In this document: positions 1 to 5,119 of the stretch, one piece after another
Layout: each line of letters starts with the position of its first letter
How positions within the stretch are numbered: position 1 is the stretch's first letter
NCBI GenBank assembly: GCA_002439705.1
Contig: DJPE01000050.1
Span: 21,526 to 26,644, forward strand
Length of the DNA stretch: 5,119 bases
From: Christensenella sp. UBA6420
GTDB lineage: Bacteria; Bacillota; Clostridia; Christensenellales; DTU072
Direction of reading: 5' to 3'
Translations under genes and position numbers: made by a program
Notes under the pieces: generated by a model
What the model was told of the DNA's origin: nothing
Database searches by the model: none
The model's input: only the letters and a program-made list of their open reading frames with translations

Positions 1-133
1 CCGTTTTTCTACGGTAAAAATTCGTTTGATATTAGATTTTTGTTCCTTTGACAAAAAAGAGCGGCACGGGCGCAACGATTTTTCAAAAATCGGTTAAGAA
101 ATTTTACGAAAAAAATCGGCGTTTTTTTGCCCG
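1..133. other. AT-rich non-coding region upstream of the operon
   Basis: No convincing gene lies here. The longest open stretch on the plus strand (2-97, ending in TAA) has no start codon and reads as AT-rich, low-complexity sequence unlike the codon usage of the genes that follow. No ATG start is visible on the minus strand. A small inverted repeat CCGT/ACGG sits at 1-4 and 11-14. A perfect TTGACA hexamer is at 48-53 but has no -10 box at a usable distance. The region mostly consists of A and T runs, and its second half carries the nested inverted repeats listed separately. It is best read as an intergenic spacer whose upstream gene lies outside the window. Confidence 0.6.
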
Positions 134-134
134 T
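66..134. repeat. Nested inverted repeats (possible three-way-junction fold or old terminator)
   Basis: Three inverted repeats nest inside each other. The outer one is ACGGGC (66-71) with GCCCGT (129-134). Inside it are CGATTTT/AAAAATCG-type arms at 76-92 with a three-base loop, and a run of seven A (109-115) facing seven T (122-128) across the loop TCGGCG. The element AAAAATCGG also occurs twice directly (85-93 and 111-119), so the left arm CGATTTTT at 76-83 could pair with either copy. As RNA this would need transcription from upstream, for example as the 3' end of an unseen gene. As DNA it would sit right against the -35 box. Weak A:T arms in AT-rich DNA arise easily by chance. Confidence 0.35.
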
Positions 135-172
135 TGACGATTTGACTTATCTATGATATTATTATATATAAT
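134..172 (+). promoter_or_regulatory. Overlapping sigma-70 (SigA-type) promoters for the lipoprotein operon
   Basis: TTGACG at 134-139 is followed after exactly 17 bases by TATTAT at 157-162. A second -35-like hexamer, TTGACT at 142-147, pairs with TATATA at 165-170 (17-base spacer) or with the perfect TATAAT at 167-172 (19-base spacer). All these elements lie 25-60 bases before the ATG at 197, giving a very short 5' leader with no room for a riboswitch. This is the only promoter-like cluster seen ahead of the three genes. Which pair is used, or whether both are, cannot be decided from sequence. Confidence 0.65.
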
Positions 173-187
173 AATTTTCTTTATTGC

Positions 188-192
188 GGGAG
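188..192 (+). promoter_or_regulatory. Ribosome binding site for the large lipoprotein gene
   Basis: GGGAG lies four bases before the ATG at 197. The spacing is shorter than the usual 5-9 bases, but it is the only Shine-Dalgarno-like sequence in the leader. It agrees with the start that yields an intact signal peptide. Confidence 0.6.
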
Positions 193-196
193 CGTT

Positions 197-268
197 ATGC
201 GTAAGAAATATTTATTTATAGTATCGGTTATGTTATTGTTGGCGACGGCGTTCGTCCTTTCGGCGTGT
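197..268 (+). other. Lipoprotein signal peptide and lipidated cysteine (large lipoprotein)
   Basis: Residues 1-23 have the basic start MRKK, a hydrophobic stretch rich in Leu, Val and Ala, and a canonical lipobox LSAC ending at Cys24 (TGT at 266-268). Residues after Cys24 (SDGGNATEK) are a polar flexible tether. This predicts Sec export, diacylglyceryl transfer by Lgt and cleavage by signal peptidase II, with the mature protein anchored on the outer face of the cytoplasmic membrane. Confidence 0.92.
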
Positions 269-3200
269 TCCGACGGCGGCAACGCTACCGAAAAGACTGT
301 TTCGAGAGTGGAAGCGGTATCCGTTCACGAAGGCGATTACGTAATCGGCGACGATATAGATTTATCTGAAATCACGATAAAGTTTATCTATTCCGACGGC
401 AGCGAAAAAAGCGTCCCCGCAAAAGACAGTATGCTTACGGGCGAAGAAAGAGAAAAGTTCAGTCAGGAAGGCGTGCATACCGTTAAGTTCAGTTACGAAG
501 GGTACGAAGCGTTGTTGCAGATTACCGTGGTTTCCGTCAAGGAAGGCAAAACTTATCTCGCAACGTTCTTCTCAAACGGCGGTAACGAAGTGCCCAACCA
601 AAGAACGACCGTAATAAAGGCTTTCGACAATCCCGTAAGAGCGAATTATAAATTCGACGGTTGGTACACCGCTCCCGATTTTACGGGCAGCAGAGCGGTA
701 GCCCCGTATACCCTTACGCAGGACACCTGTTTTTACGCTAAGTGGATAGATAACCGCACCTGTAACGTTAAGTTTATGGACGGCGACGAAGTTTTTTACG
801 AGATAGAAAAACTCGTTTACGGTTCGAGCGTGGATATAAACGCCATACCCGCTCCGCCCGAAAAAGCGGGCAAGATTTTTACGGGGTGGACGCTGATTTC
901 GGGCAGTAACTCCGAAGAAATCATTACCGACACCGTTTTTGCGGCAAGTTACGAAAGCGTAAAATGCGTGGTCAATATCGAGTACGTCAGCGACGGTAAG
1001 GTAGTGGAAAAGACCTTTACCTACAACTACGGCGACTATTTCGACGTAAGTAATTACGAAATGCCTACGCTCGAAGGTCACACTTCGAGATGGGTTCTTT
1101 ACAGGGGCGACAGCGAAAAGTACGAAGAGATGACTTCGTCGAGAGTCCTTTTAACCGACGAAATAATAACCGTCAAAGCGATGCACGTCATCGACAGGTA
1201 TTCGGTAAGGATATTCAACGGCAAGGCGGAATCCTTGCAGACTAAGGCTAATCTTAAAAACGGCGTGGTAGAACTGGAACAGATTTATTACAACGCCGCC
1301 GAAAAATCCGATTTCAAAGTGAACTACGGTTCCGATTTCAATCTGTCGGAATACAGACAGGAACCGAACTTCACTTCGCCCGAAGCGATAAAGGGTTACA
1401 ACGCGGTATGGTGTTTCGTCGTGCCTGCGTCGGACGGCGGAGAAATCTGGTACAACGCCCGTAATCAATACTGGGACGAAGATAGCGGTAGTTTCGTCGA
1501 CAACGGCGAAGCCACGAGTAACTTTACTTTGTACGACAAGAACGGCAACTATATTGCGAGAGTATCGAACGGCGACCTTAAAGAAATAAAAGGCGACGTC
1601 ACCGTAAAACCTAAGTATCTCAAAAACGTTTACACCGTGACTTTAAGGCGTTACACCGATAAAGGTTGGACGACGATAGGCACGTTTACGAAAGAATATC
1701 TTTCCGACTTCCGTCTCTACGACCCTGCCGAATACGACGCAGGAAAGTTCGCCGACGAAAAGGAGGCGGAATTCTATTATCACAAAAACAACGTTCCCGC
1801 ATGGAGCGTCGATTCCGACGTGAGCGACCTGTGGAAGCAGATTTATTTCAACGGCAATTCGGCGGACGACTTCGACGTGAAGTGGTACACGACTTCCGAC
1901 CGTAACGACGAAAGCGAAGTCGATTTCACCCGCGGCGCGGACGGCAATCTCGGCAGTTACGAAATTCAGGACAGCAACCTTATTCTGTACTGTTCCGACA
2001 TAGATTTGAGAAGGTACACCGTCACGATAAGGTATAATTACGATTTTGCGACGGGAACGTACAAAAGTAAGGAAGTATATTCCGAAATAAGCGAAAGTCA
2101 GGAAATAACGTTGCCTGAAGATTACGCTTTGCCGGTGACGAGAGATTACGGTTCGGGCAGGACGGTACAGTACACCTTTAACGGTTGGTCGGATTATCCC
2201 TATACGCCCGACGGAAACTACTCGGGAGTAAGCGGCGATAATTTTATTACGCACAGGACTAATAACGTTTATTACTACGCCCAGTACGTTTGCAATACGA
2301 CATACACGTTGACAGTCTACGACAAAACGCAGCAAGAAGCTTACGCCGGAATAGAAGGGTACGACGGCAAACATTACGACGTGCCGGAACACTCTATAGT
2401 CTACACCGTACCCGCAGGTACGACGGTTACGCTCGATATGATTTTCAAGGGCAAGGATAACGGCGACGGAACGTTCGTCACGGGACAGACCTATTACGAA
2501 AGATACGCGTTTATCCGCTATTTCGACGGCGAATATACGACTCTTTACAACGATATTATCGCAAAATACTCGTCGGCAAAGGACAAAGCCGAAGCTAAAC
2601 GTAACCTTGAACAAATAATTAACGCGGACAAGGACAAAGCCACCGCTTACGAAACCTTGCTTGCGAAAATTTATAACTACGATTTCACTTTGTCGGACGG
2701 CGGAACGGAAACCGTCATCGACAAAGATTATTTCCTTGCTACCTTTATGACGGCGGGGGAATATCAGGCGTTACGCCAAAAGATCAAGGACGCGGAAGAC
2801 GAACTCTCCGTACTCGAAAACTACGATTACAACAAGACCGTAAGGGATAACTACTACGCCGAAGACGAAAACGAGAAAGACGAAGACGGTTACGGCGGAC
2901 TTTACAAGAAGTATTCCGAAAGCGATTTCTATCTGAACAGAGCTTACGGATACGACCTTATAGCTAACCCCGACAAGCGTAAATACAAATTCTCGGGCTG
3001 GTACGTGGACGACACCTATTCGACGGTATATTCGAGAGAAATGAACTTTGAATGGTTTGCGGGAAGCGGCGATATAGTCCTTTATGCGAAGTGGGCGGAC
3101 GAAGAGAAAGGTACCGAAGGACTCGTGTTCAGAGAAGTGTACGACGCCGACGGTAACGTAATAGGGGTAGTCGTAGTCGATTTTATGAACAGAGCCGAGT

Positions 3201-4384
3201 ACGAAAAGTCCGATATAAACGGTTGCGGCTACAATAATTTCGGCGACGGCAACGAATACAGTATAAACATGAACGACCAGGGAGCGGTGCCCACCTATCT
3301 CGGTACCGATATAGAAGTACAGATCCCCGCAAAACACGGCGGAACGAACAGTAATCAGCTGACCGTACTGGGAATTCTCAGCGGAGCTTTGGCTCGTCAC
3401 GGACAGGAAATAAAATCGATATCCCTGCCGAACACGTTGAGATTTCTGGAAGAAGAAGCGTTGGTCAGATGTAATCTTACCGATATATACGGCGTAAGCG
3501 GCGACGACGTGACTTTCGACGGACAGAACGCCGTTTATCAGAAATCGGCTATAGAATATTATATCGGCGGAGAACGCAGAGTATCTTCCGAAAACACCCT
3601 TATAGCTTTCGCTAACAGAAGTCAGGCTACGTCGTACACGGTGGCGGAAAACACCGTTAGGATAGGGCGGAGCTCATTCTACCTTGCGACGACGGTTACC
3701 GAAATTACTTTAAGTTCTTCTCTCGTAAGCATAGGTAAAAAAGCCTTTGCCGGTTCGGGGATTAAAGGTGGCGTTACTTTACCCGATACGCTTACGAGCG
3801 TGGAAACGGAAGCTTTCTTGAACTGCGAAGGAATAAGCGATATAGTCGTAACCGCAAGTTCTTCTCTTTCCGAAGTCGGCAAAAACGCTTTCGGTTCGAC
3901 GGGTTGGTACATGAAGAAGACGGGCTTCGTCACCCTTAACGGAATTCTTCTCGGATTAAGAAAAGCCGACGGAGCGACTTACGACAAGGACGCCGACGGC
4001 AACTATACAGTCACCGCAATAGACGGCGAAGAAGCCTATTCCTACACCGACGAAAACGGCGTTGCGTACTACTCGAAAGAACTCGGTACTCTCGTCGCAA
4101 TAGTAATAAAATCGGGCGTGAGAGCGATAGGCGACTATGCGTTCGAAGGTTCGATAGGCACTATGTCGGTAACCATTGAAGGCACTTTGGCAGGCGGAAT
4201 AGGCAGTCAGGCGTTCTTGGGGTGCAGTATAAAACGAGTCGATTTCGATAATCTCGGCGCAGAGTGCGAAGTAGCAAAAGACGCTTTCTATAATTGCAAT
4301 CCTTTTAACGTGTACGTCGCGGACGAAACCGCTGTAAACGAAAGTTGGTTACACTGTACCAACGTAAACTTAGTAAGAAAATAA
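197..4384 (+). CDS. Large surface lipoprotein with Ig-like, InlB B-repeat-like and BspA-like LRR domains
   Basis: A predicted exported, lipid-anchored surface protein of 1395 residues; a binding or adhesin role is inferred from domain type and no enzymatic motif is visible. Residues 1-23 are a signal peptide with a lysine/arginine start, a hydrophobic core and lipobox LSAC, so Cys24 should carry the lipid. Residues 36-114 resemble the bacterial Ig-like fold (Big_3-like), with the pattern DLSEITIKFIYSDGS followed by a VHTVKFSYEG strand. Residues 119-966 form B-repeat-like beta modules, best at 119-185 (FDGWY, then FYAKW), 606-698 (FNGWS) and 929-966 (FSGWY, then LYAKW). A helical charged insert lies at about 783-882. 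From about 1035 to the end there are BspA-type LRR units (LRR_5 family) with signatures such as SIGKKAFAGSG and AIGDYAFEGS. There is no LPXTG or SLH anchor, so the lipid is the only visible attachment. The start is chosen for the signal peptide and GGGAG site. Two in-frame stops (TAA TAA) end the gene, and the next lipoprotein gene starts 19 bases later. The domain classes are secure; ligand and function are unknown. Confidence 0.93.
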   Translation: MRKKYLFIVSVMLLLATAFVLSACSDGGNATEKTVSRVEAVSVHEGDYVIGDDIDLSEITIKFIYSDGSEKSVPAKDSMLTGEEREKFSQEGVHTVKFSYEGYEALLQITVVSVKEGKTYLATFFSNGGNEVPNQRTTVIKAFDNPVRANYKFDGWYTAPDFTGSRAVAPYTLTQDTCFYAKWIDNRTCNVKFMDGDEVFYEIEKLVYGSSVDINAIPAPPEKAGKIFTGWTLISGSNSEEIITDTVFAASYESVKCVVNIEYVSDGKVVEKTFTYNYGDYFDVSNYEMPTLEGHTSRWVLYRGDSEKYEEMTSSRVLLTDEIITVKAMHVIDRYSVRIFNGKAESLQTKANLKNGVVELEQIYYNAAEKSDFKVNYGSDFNLSEYRQEPNFTSPEAIKGYNAVWCFVVPASDGGEIWYNARNQYWDEDSGSFVDNGEATSNFTLYDKNGNYIARVSNGDLKEIKGDVTVKPKYLKNVYTVTLRRYTDKGWTTIGTFTKEYLSDFRLYDPAEYDAGKFADEKEAEFYYHKNNVPAWSVDSDVSDLWKQIYFNGNSADDFDVKWYTTSDRNDESEVDFTRGADGNLGSYEIQDSNLILYCSDIDLRRYTVTIRYNYDFATGTYKSKEVYSEISESQEITLPEDYALPVTRDYGSGRTVQYTFNGWSDYPYTPDGNYSGVSGDNFITHRTNNVYYYAQYVCNTTYTLTVYDKTQQEAYAGIEGYDGKHYDVPEHSIVYTVPAGTTVTLDMIFKGKDNGDGTFVTGQTYYERYAFIRYFDGEYTTLYNDIIAKYSSAKDKAEAKRNLEQIINADKDKATAYETLLAKIYNYDFTLSDGGTETVIDKDYFLATFMTAGEYQALRQKIKDAEDELSVLENYDYNKTVRDNYYAEDENEKDEDGYGGLYKKYSESDFYLNRAYGYDLIANPDKRKYKFSGWYVDDTYSTVYSREMNFEWFAGSGDIVLYAKWADEEKGTEGLVFREVYDADGNVIGVVVVDFMNRAEYEKSDINGCGYNNFGDGNEYSINMNDQGAVPTYLGTDIEVQIPAKHGGTNSNQLTVLGILSGALARHGQEIKSISLPNTLRFLEEEALVRCNLTDIYGVSGDDVTFDGQNAVYQKSAIEYYIGGERRVSSENTLIAFANRSQATSYTVAENTVRIGRSSFYLATTVTEITLSSSLVSIGKKAFAGSGIKGGVTLPDTLTSVETEAFLNCEGISDIVVTASSSLSEVGKNAFGSTGWYMKKTGFVTLNGILLGLRKADGATYDKDADGNYTVTAIDGEEAYSYTDENGVAYYSKELGTLVAIVIKSGVRAIGDYAFEGSIGTMSVTIEGTLAGGIGSQAFLGCSIKRVDFDNLGAECEVAKDAFYNCNPFNVYVADETAVNESWLHCTNVNLVRK
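551..3094 (+). repeat. Series of InlB B-repeat-like modules of growing length
   Basis: This encodes residues 119-966. About seven modules can be recognised by a beta strand at the start, a conserved tryptophan in the middle, and a closing strand ending in a Y-A-K-W-like pattern. The central tryptophans are W156, W231, W299, W405, W536, W664 and W935. The glycine before it is kept in modules 1, 2, 6 and 7 (GW) and lost in modules 3-5 (RW, VW, AW). Closing strands include FYAKW (179-183), VFAASY (247-252), VKAMHV (326-331), VKPKY (470-474), LILYCS (595-600), YYYAQY (692-697) and LYAKW (962-966). These correspond to the Listeria-Bacteroides repeat (Flg_new / InlB B-repeat) family, which forms small beta-grasp-like stalk units. 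Modules 3-5 are divergent and less certain. The repeats are not visible at DNA level, so they are old. Confidence 0.75.
2543..2842 (+). other. Charged helical insert within the last B-repeat-like module
   Basis: This encodes about residues 783-882. Unlike the beta-rich, tyrosine-rich sequence on both sides, it contains two stretches rich in Ala, Lys, Glu, Asp and Leu (about 788-825 and 853-875, the latter reading like a short coiled coil, e.g. LRQKIKDAEDELSVLEN). An acidic linker (AEDENEKDEDGYGG, 888-901) follows. The opening strand of the module lies before it (702-709) and the GW plus closing strand after it (932-966), so it appears to split one module. The helix prediction is by eye. Confidence 0.55.
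3299..4381 (+). repeat. BspA-like leucine-rich repeat domain of the large lipoprotein
   Basis: This encodes residues 1035-1395. LRR_5/BspA-type units of about 22-24 residues follow the pattern (L/I)xxIxLPxxLxxIGxxAFxxC. Units are visible at 1072-1092 (degenerate, EEEALVRC), 1146-1163, 1167-1188 (IGKKAFAGSG), 1189-1211 (VETEAFLNCEG), 1213-1234 (VGKNAFGST), 1298-1319 (IGDYAFEGS), 1322-1343 (IGSQAFLGC) and 1345-1367 (VAKDAFYNC). A loop at 1236-1297 starts GWYMKK, breaks the series and contains a DKDADG motif. The last residues (about 1369-1395) look like a beta cap. Such domains occur in bacterial surface proteins that bind host or extracellular ligands; the ligand here is unknown. Confidence 0.88.
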
Positions 4385-4386
4385 TA

Positions 4387-4393
4387 AAAGGAA
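4387..4393 (+). promoter_or_regulatory. Ribosome binding site for the small lipoprotein gene
   Basis: AAAGGAA begins just after the tandem stop codons of the preceding gene and lies about 10 bases before the ATG at 4404. No promoter or terminator fits in the 19-base gap, so this site probably serves a polycistronic message. Confidence 0.65.
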
Positions 4394-4403
4394 CGAAAAG
4401 AAT

Positions 4404-4481
4404 ATGAAGACGAAGAAGTACGTTCTCATCACCGCGACGGTATTGTGCGTCGTTTTATGCGCGGCCGTATGCACGGCTTGC
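4404..4481 (+). other. Lipoprotein signal peptide with an atypical lipobox (small lipoprotein)
   Basis: The hydrophobic segment runs from about residue 6 to 25 and holds cysteines at 15, 19, 23 and 26. Only Cys26 (TGC at 4479-4481) has a suitable small residue before it (Ala25, with Thr24 at -2). The -3 position is Cys23 instead of the usual Leu or another hydrophobic residue. The polar run after Cys26 supports processing there, but the site is less canonical than in the preceding gene. Confidence 0.75.
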
Positions 4482-5042
4482 GGAAATAACGAAGCTACTA
4501 CCGTAACGGTCCCCTACGTCGACGACAACGGCGTGGAATACACCTTGTTTAAGGTGACTACGGGCGGCAAGACCGAAGAATACGTCAAGGTGACTGGATA
4601 TTCTGGCAAGACGGTATCCGCTCCCCCCGACAACGTGGTTTCCGTCTACGTCAAGGACGAAATCACGATAGAAGGCAAGGTTTATCCCGTGACGATAGTG
4701 GGCAATATGGCTTTTTACAGAGCCGCCGTCACGAACGTTTATTTCGGCGACGGAATAGTGGAAGTAGAGCCTTTTGCGTTCGCTTACGGAGAGTTTACTT
4801 CGGTAGAACTACCCGCTTCGGTAAAGAAAATCGGAGAATACGCTTTCGTCAACTGCAACAGTCTGCGTTATCTTCAATTGGACGCGGTCGAACCGCCCGA
4901 ACTCGGCGATTACGCTTTTATGTTCTATAACGATAAGTCCAACACTTACGAAGTCAACGGTATTCTTACAGTAAAAGTTCCTTCCGGGGCGAAAGACACT
5001 TATCTGTCGGCGTGGAAAAATTACGCCGCGATAATTAAGTAG
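4404..5042 (+). CDS. Small lipoprotein consisting of a BspA-like leucine-rich repeat domain
   Basis: A predicted membrane-anchored extracellular protein of 212 residues. Residues 1-25 form a signal peptide (MKTKK start, then a hydrophobic core unusually rich in Cys and Val), with Cys26 as the probable lipidated residue (CTAC, then GNNEATT). Residues 44-97 look like the N-terminal beta cap seen before BspA repeats (VYVKDEITIEGKVYPVTIVG). LRR_5 units follow at 98-106 (GNMAFYRAA), 109-130 (VEPFAFAYG), 131-151 (ELPASVKKIGEYAFVNC) and 154-173 (LGDYAFMF). Residues 186-212 form the usual closing cap with a VPSGAKDTYLSAWKNYAAII pattern, so the domain looks complete. It starts 19 bases after the large lipoprotein gene, and its stop codon overlaps the next ribosome binding site, so all three genes are probably co-transcribed. 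It resembles only the C-terminal part of its big neighbour and may be a paralogous partner that stays close to the membrane. It has no catalytic motif, and its ligand is unknown. Confidence 0.9.
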   Translation: MKTKKYVLITATVLCVVLCAAVCTACGNNEATTVTVPYVDDNGVEYTLFKVTTGGKTEEYVKVTGYSGKTVSAPPDNVVSVYVKDEITIEGKVYPVTIVGNMAFYRAAVTNVYFGDGIVEVEPFAFAYGEFTSVELPASVKKIGEYAFVNCNSLRYLQLDAVEPPELGDYAFMFYNDKSNTYEVNGILTVKVPSGAKDTYLSAWKNYAAIIK

Positions 5043-5047
5043 GGGGG
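5041..5047 (+). promoter_or_regulatory. Ribosome binding site overlapping the upstream stop codon
   Basis: AGGGGGG shares its first two bases with the TAG stop (5040-5042) of the small lipoprotein gene and precedes the ATG at 5051 by three bases. A ribosome ending the upstream gene would sit on this site, which points to translational coupling between the two genes. The run of six G is unusual compared with the typical AGGAGG. Confidence 0.65.
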
Positions 5048-5050
5048 ATT

Positions 5051-5119
5051 ATGGCGGATATAAAATTAAAGACTTATTCCAAAAAAGAAGCCGCCGCTTA
5101 TCTTACCGGTATGGCGGGG
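5051..5119 (+). CDS. Start of a third operon gene, truncated by the window; possibly a membrane transporter
   Basis: The first 23 codons are visible (MADIKLKTYSKKEAAAYLTG, then MAG). A strong G-rich ribosome binding site and an eight-base gap from the preceding stop support the start. There is no signal peptide; the charged N-terminus followed by a more hydrophobic segment (AAAYLTGMAG) could lead into a first membrane helix. From memory, a short lysine-rich tail with a KKE-xAxYLTGMxG-like pattern occurs at the start of some MFS/GPH-type sugar:cation symporters in Clostridia. That is a weak resemblance over very few residues and must be treated as a guess. The gene continues past the window, and nothing else about it can be said. 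Confidence 0.7.
   Translation, partial: MADIKLKTYSKKEAAAYLTGMAG

Noticed and set aside
48..53. A perfect TTGACA hexamer as a separate promoter
   Set aside because: The sequence 16-19 bases downstream is GC-rich (around CGCAACG) and has no -10 box, so it does not form a promoter.
2..97. An open stretch at the left edge that could be the tail of an upstream gene
   Set aside because: It is short, has no start in view, and its AT-rich codons differ from the usage of the genes in the window. A real gene end cannot be excluded, but nothing supports it.
527..539. A short DNA match (GTGGTTTCCGTC) to the small lipoprotein gene near 4635-4647, as a possible recombination repeat
   Set aside because: It is only about 12 bases, encodes a common Val-Val-Ser-Val run in both proteins, and is explained by shared codon preference.
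1666..1905. A 79-codon plus-strand frame overlapping the large gene
   Set aside because: It is a very arginine-rich frame-shifted reading of the real gene, without a ribosome binding site or domain.
1643..2614. A 323-codon open reading frame on the minus strand inside the large lipoprotein gene, with smaller ones at 572-1081, 1151-1468, 2771-3400 and 3679-3933
   Set aside because: They lie wholly inside the well-supported lipoprotein gene and translate to low-quality sequence rich in Val, Phe, Arg and Tyr with no recognisable domains. They arise because codon bias in the real gene (many GAC, TAC, AAC and GCG codons) leaves few stops on the opposite strand.
4385..4403. A terminator between the two lipoprotein genes
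   Set aside because: The 19-base gap contains no inverted repeat and is occupied by the second stop codon and a ribosome binding site.

Overview
The window looks like a piece of a chromosome from a Gram-positive, probably gut-associated member of the Bacillota (an uncultured Clostridia-type lineage is my best guess). The reasons are two lipoproteins with classic lipobox signal peptides, BspA-type leucine-rich repeats combined with InlB-type B-repeats, strong purine-rich ribosome binding sites, an AT-rich sigma-70-like promoter, and moderate-GC coding sequence next to very AT-rich non-coding DNA. The taxonomic call is inference; no marker gene is present.

Layout: bases 1-196 are non-coding, with nested inverted repeats at 66-134 and then overlapping sigma-70-type promoter elements (about 134-172). 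A large gene (197-4384) encodes a 1395-residue predicted surface lipoprotein. Its order is lipoprotein signal peptide, one Ig-like domain, a long run of B-repeat-like beta modules, and a C-terminal BspA-like LRR domain. Nineteen bases later a small gene (4404-5042) encodes a 212-residue lipoprotein made almost entirely of a compact BspA-like LRR domain. Its stop codon overlaps the ribosome binding site of a third gene that starts at 5051 and runs off the window. The 23 visible residues of that gene are cytosolic in character and faintly recall the N-termini of MFS/GPH-type sugar transporters.

All three genes point the same way with gaps of 19 and 8 bases and no visible terminator between them, so they are probably one transcript from the promoter at 134-172. 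The two lipoproteins share their LRR type but differ greatly in length, which suggests a long adhesin-like stalk protein and a short membrane-proximal partner. If the third gene is a transporter, the set could link surface binding to uptake, but that is speculation. I see no RNA gene, CRISPR array, insertion sequence or phage feature. The most distinctive points are the progressive lengthening of the B-repeat-like modules along the large protein and the charged helical segment that appears to split the last one.
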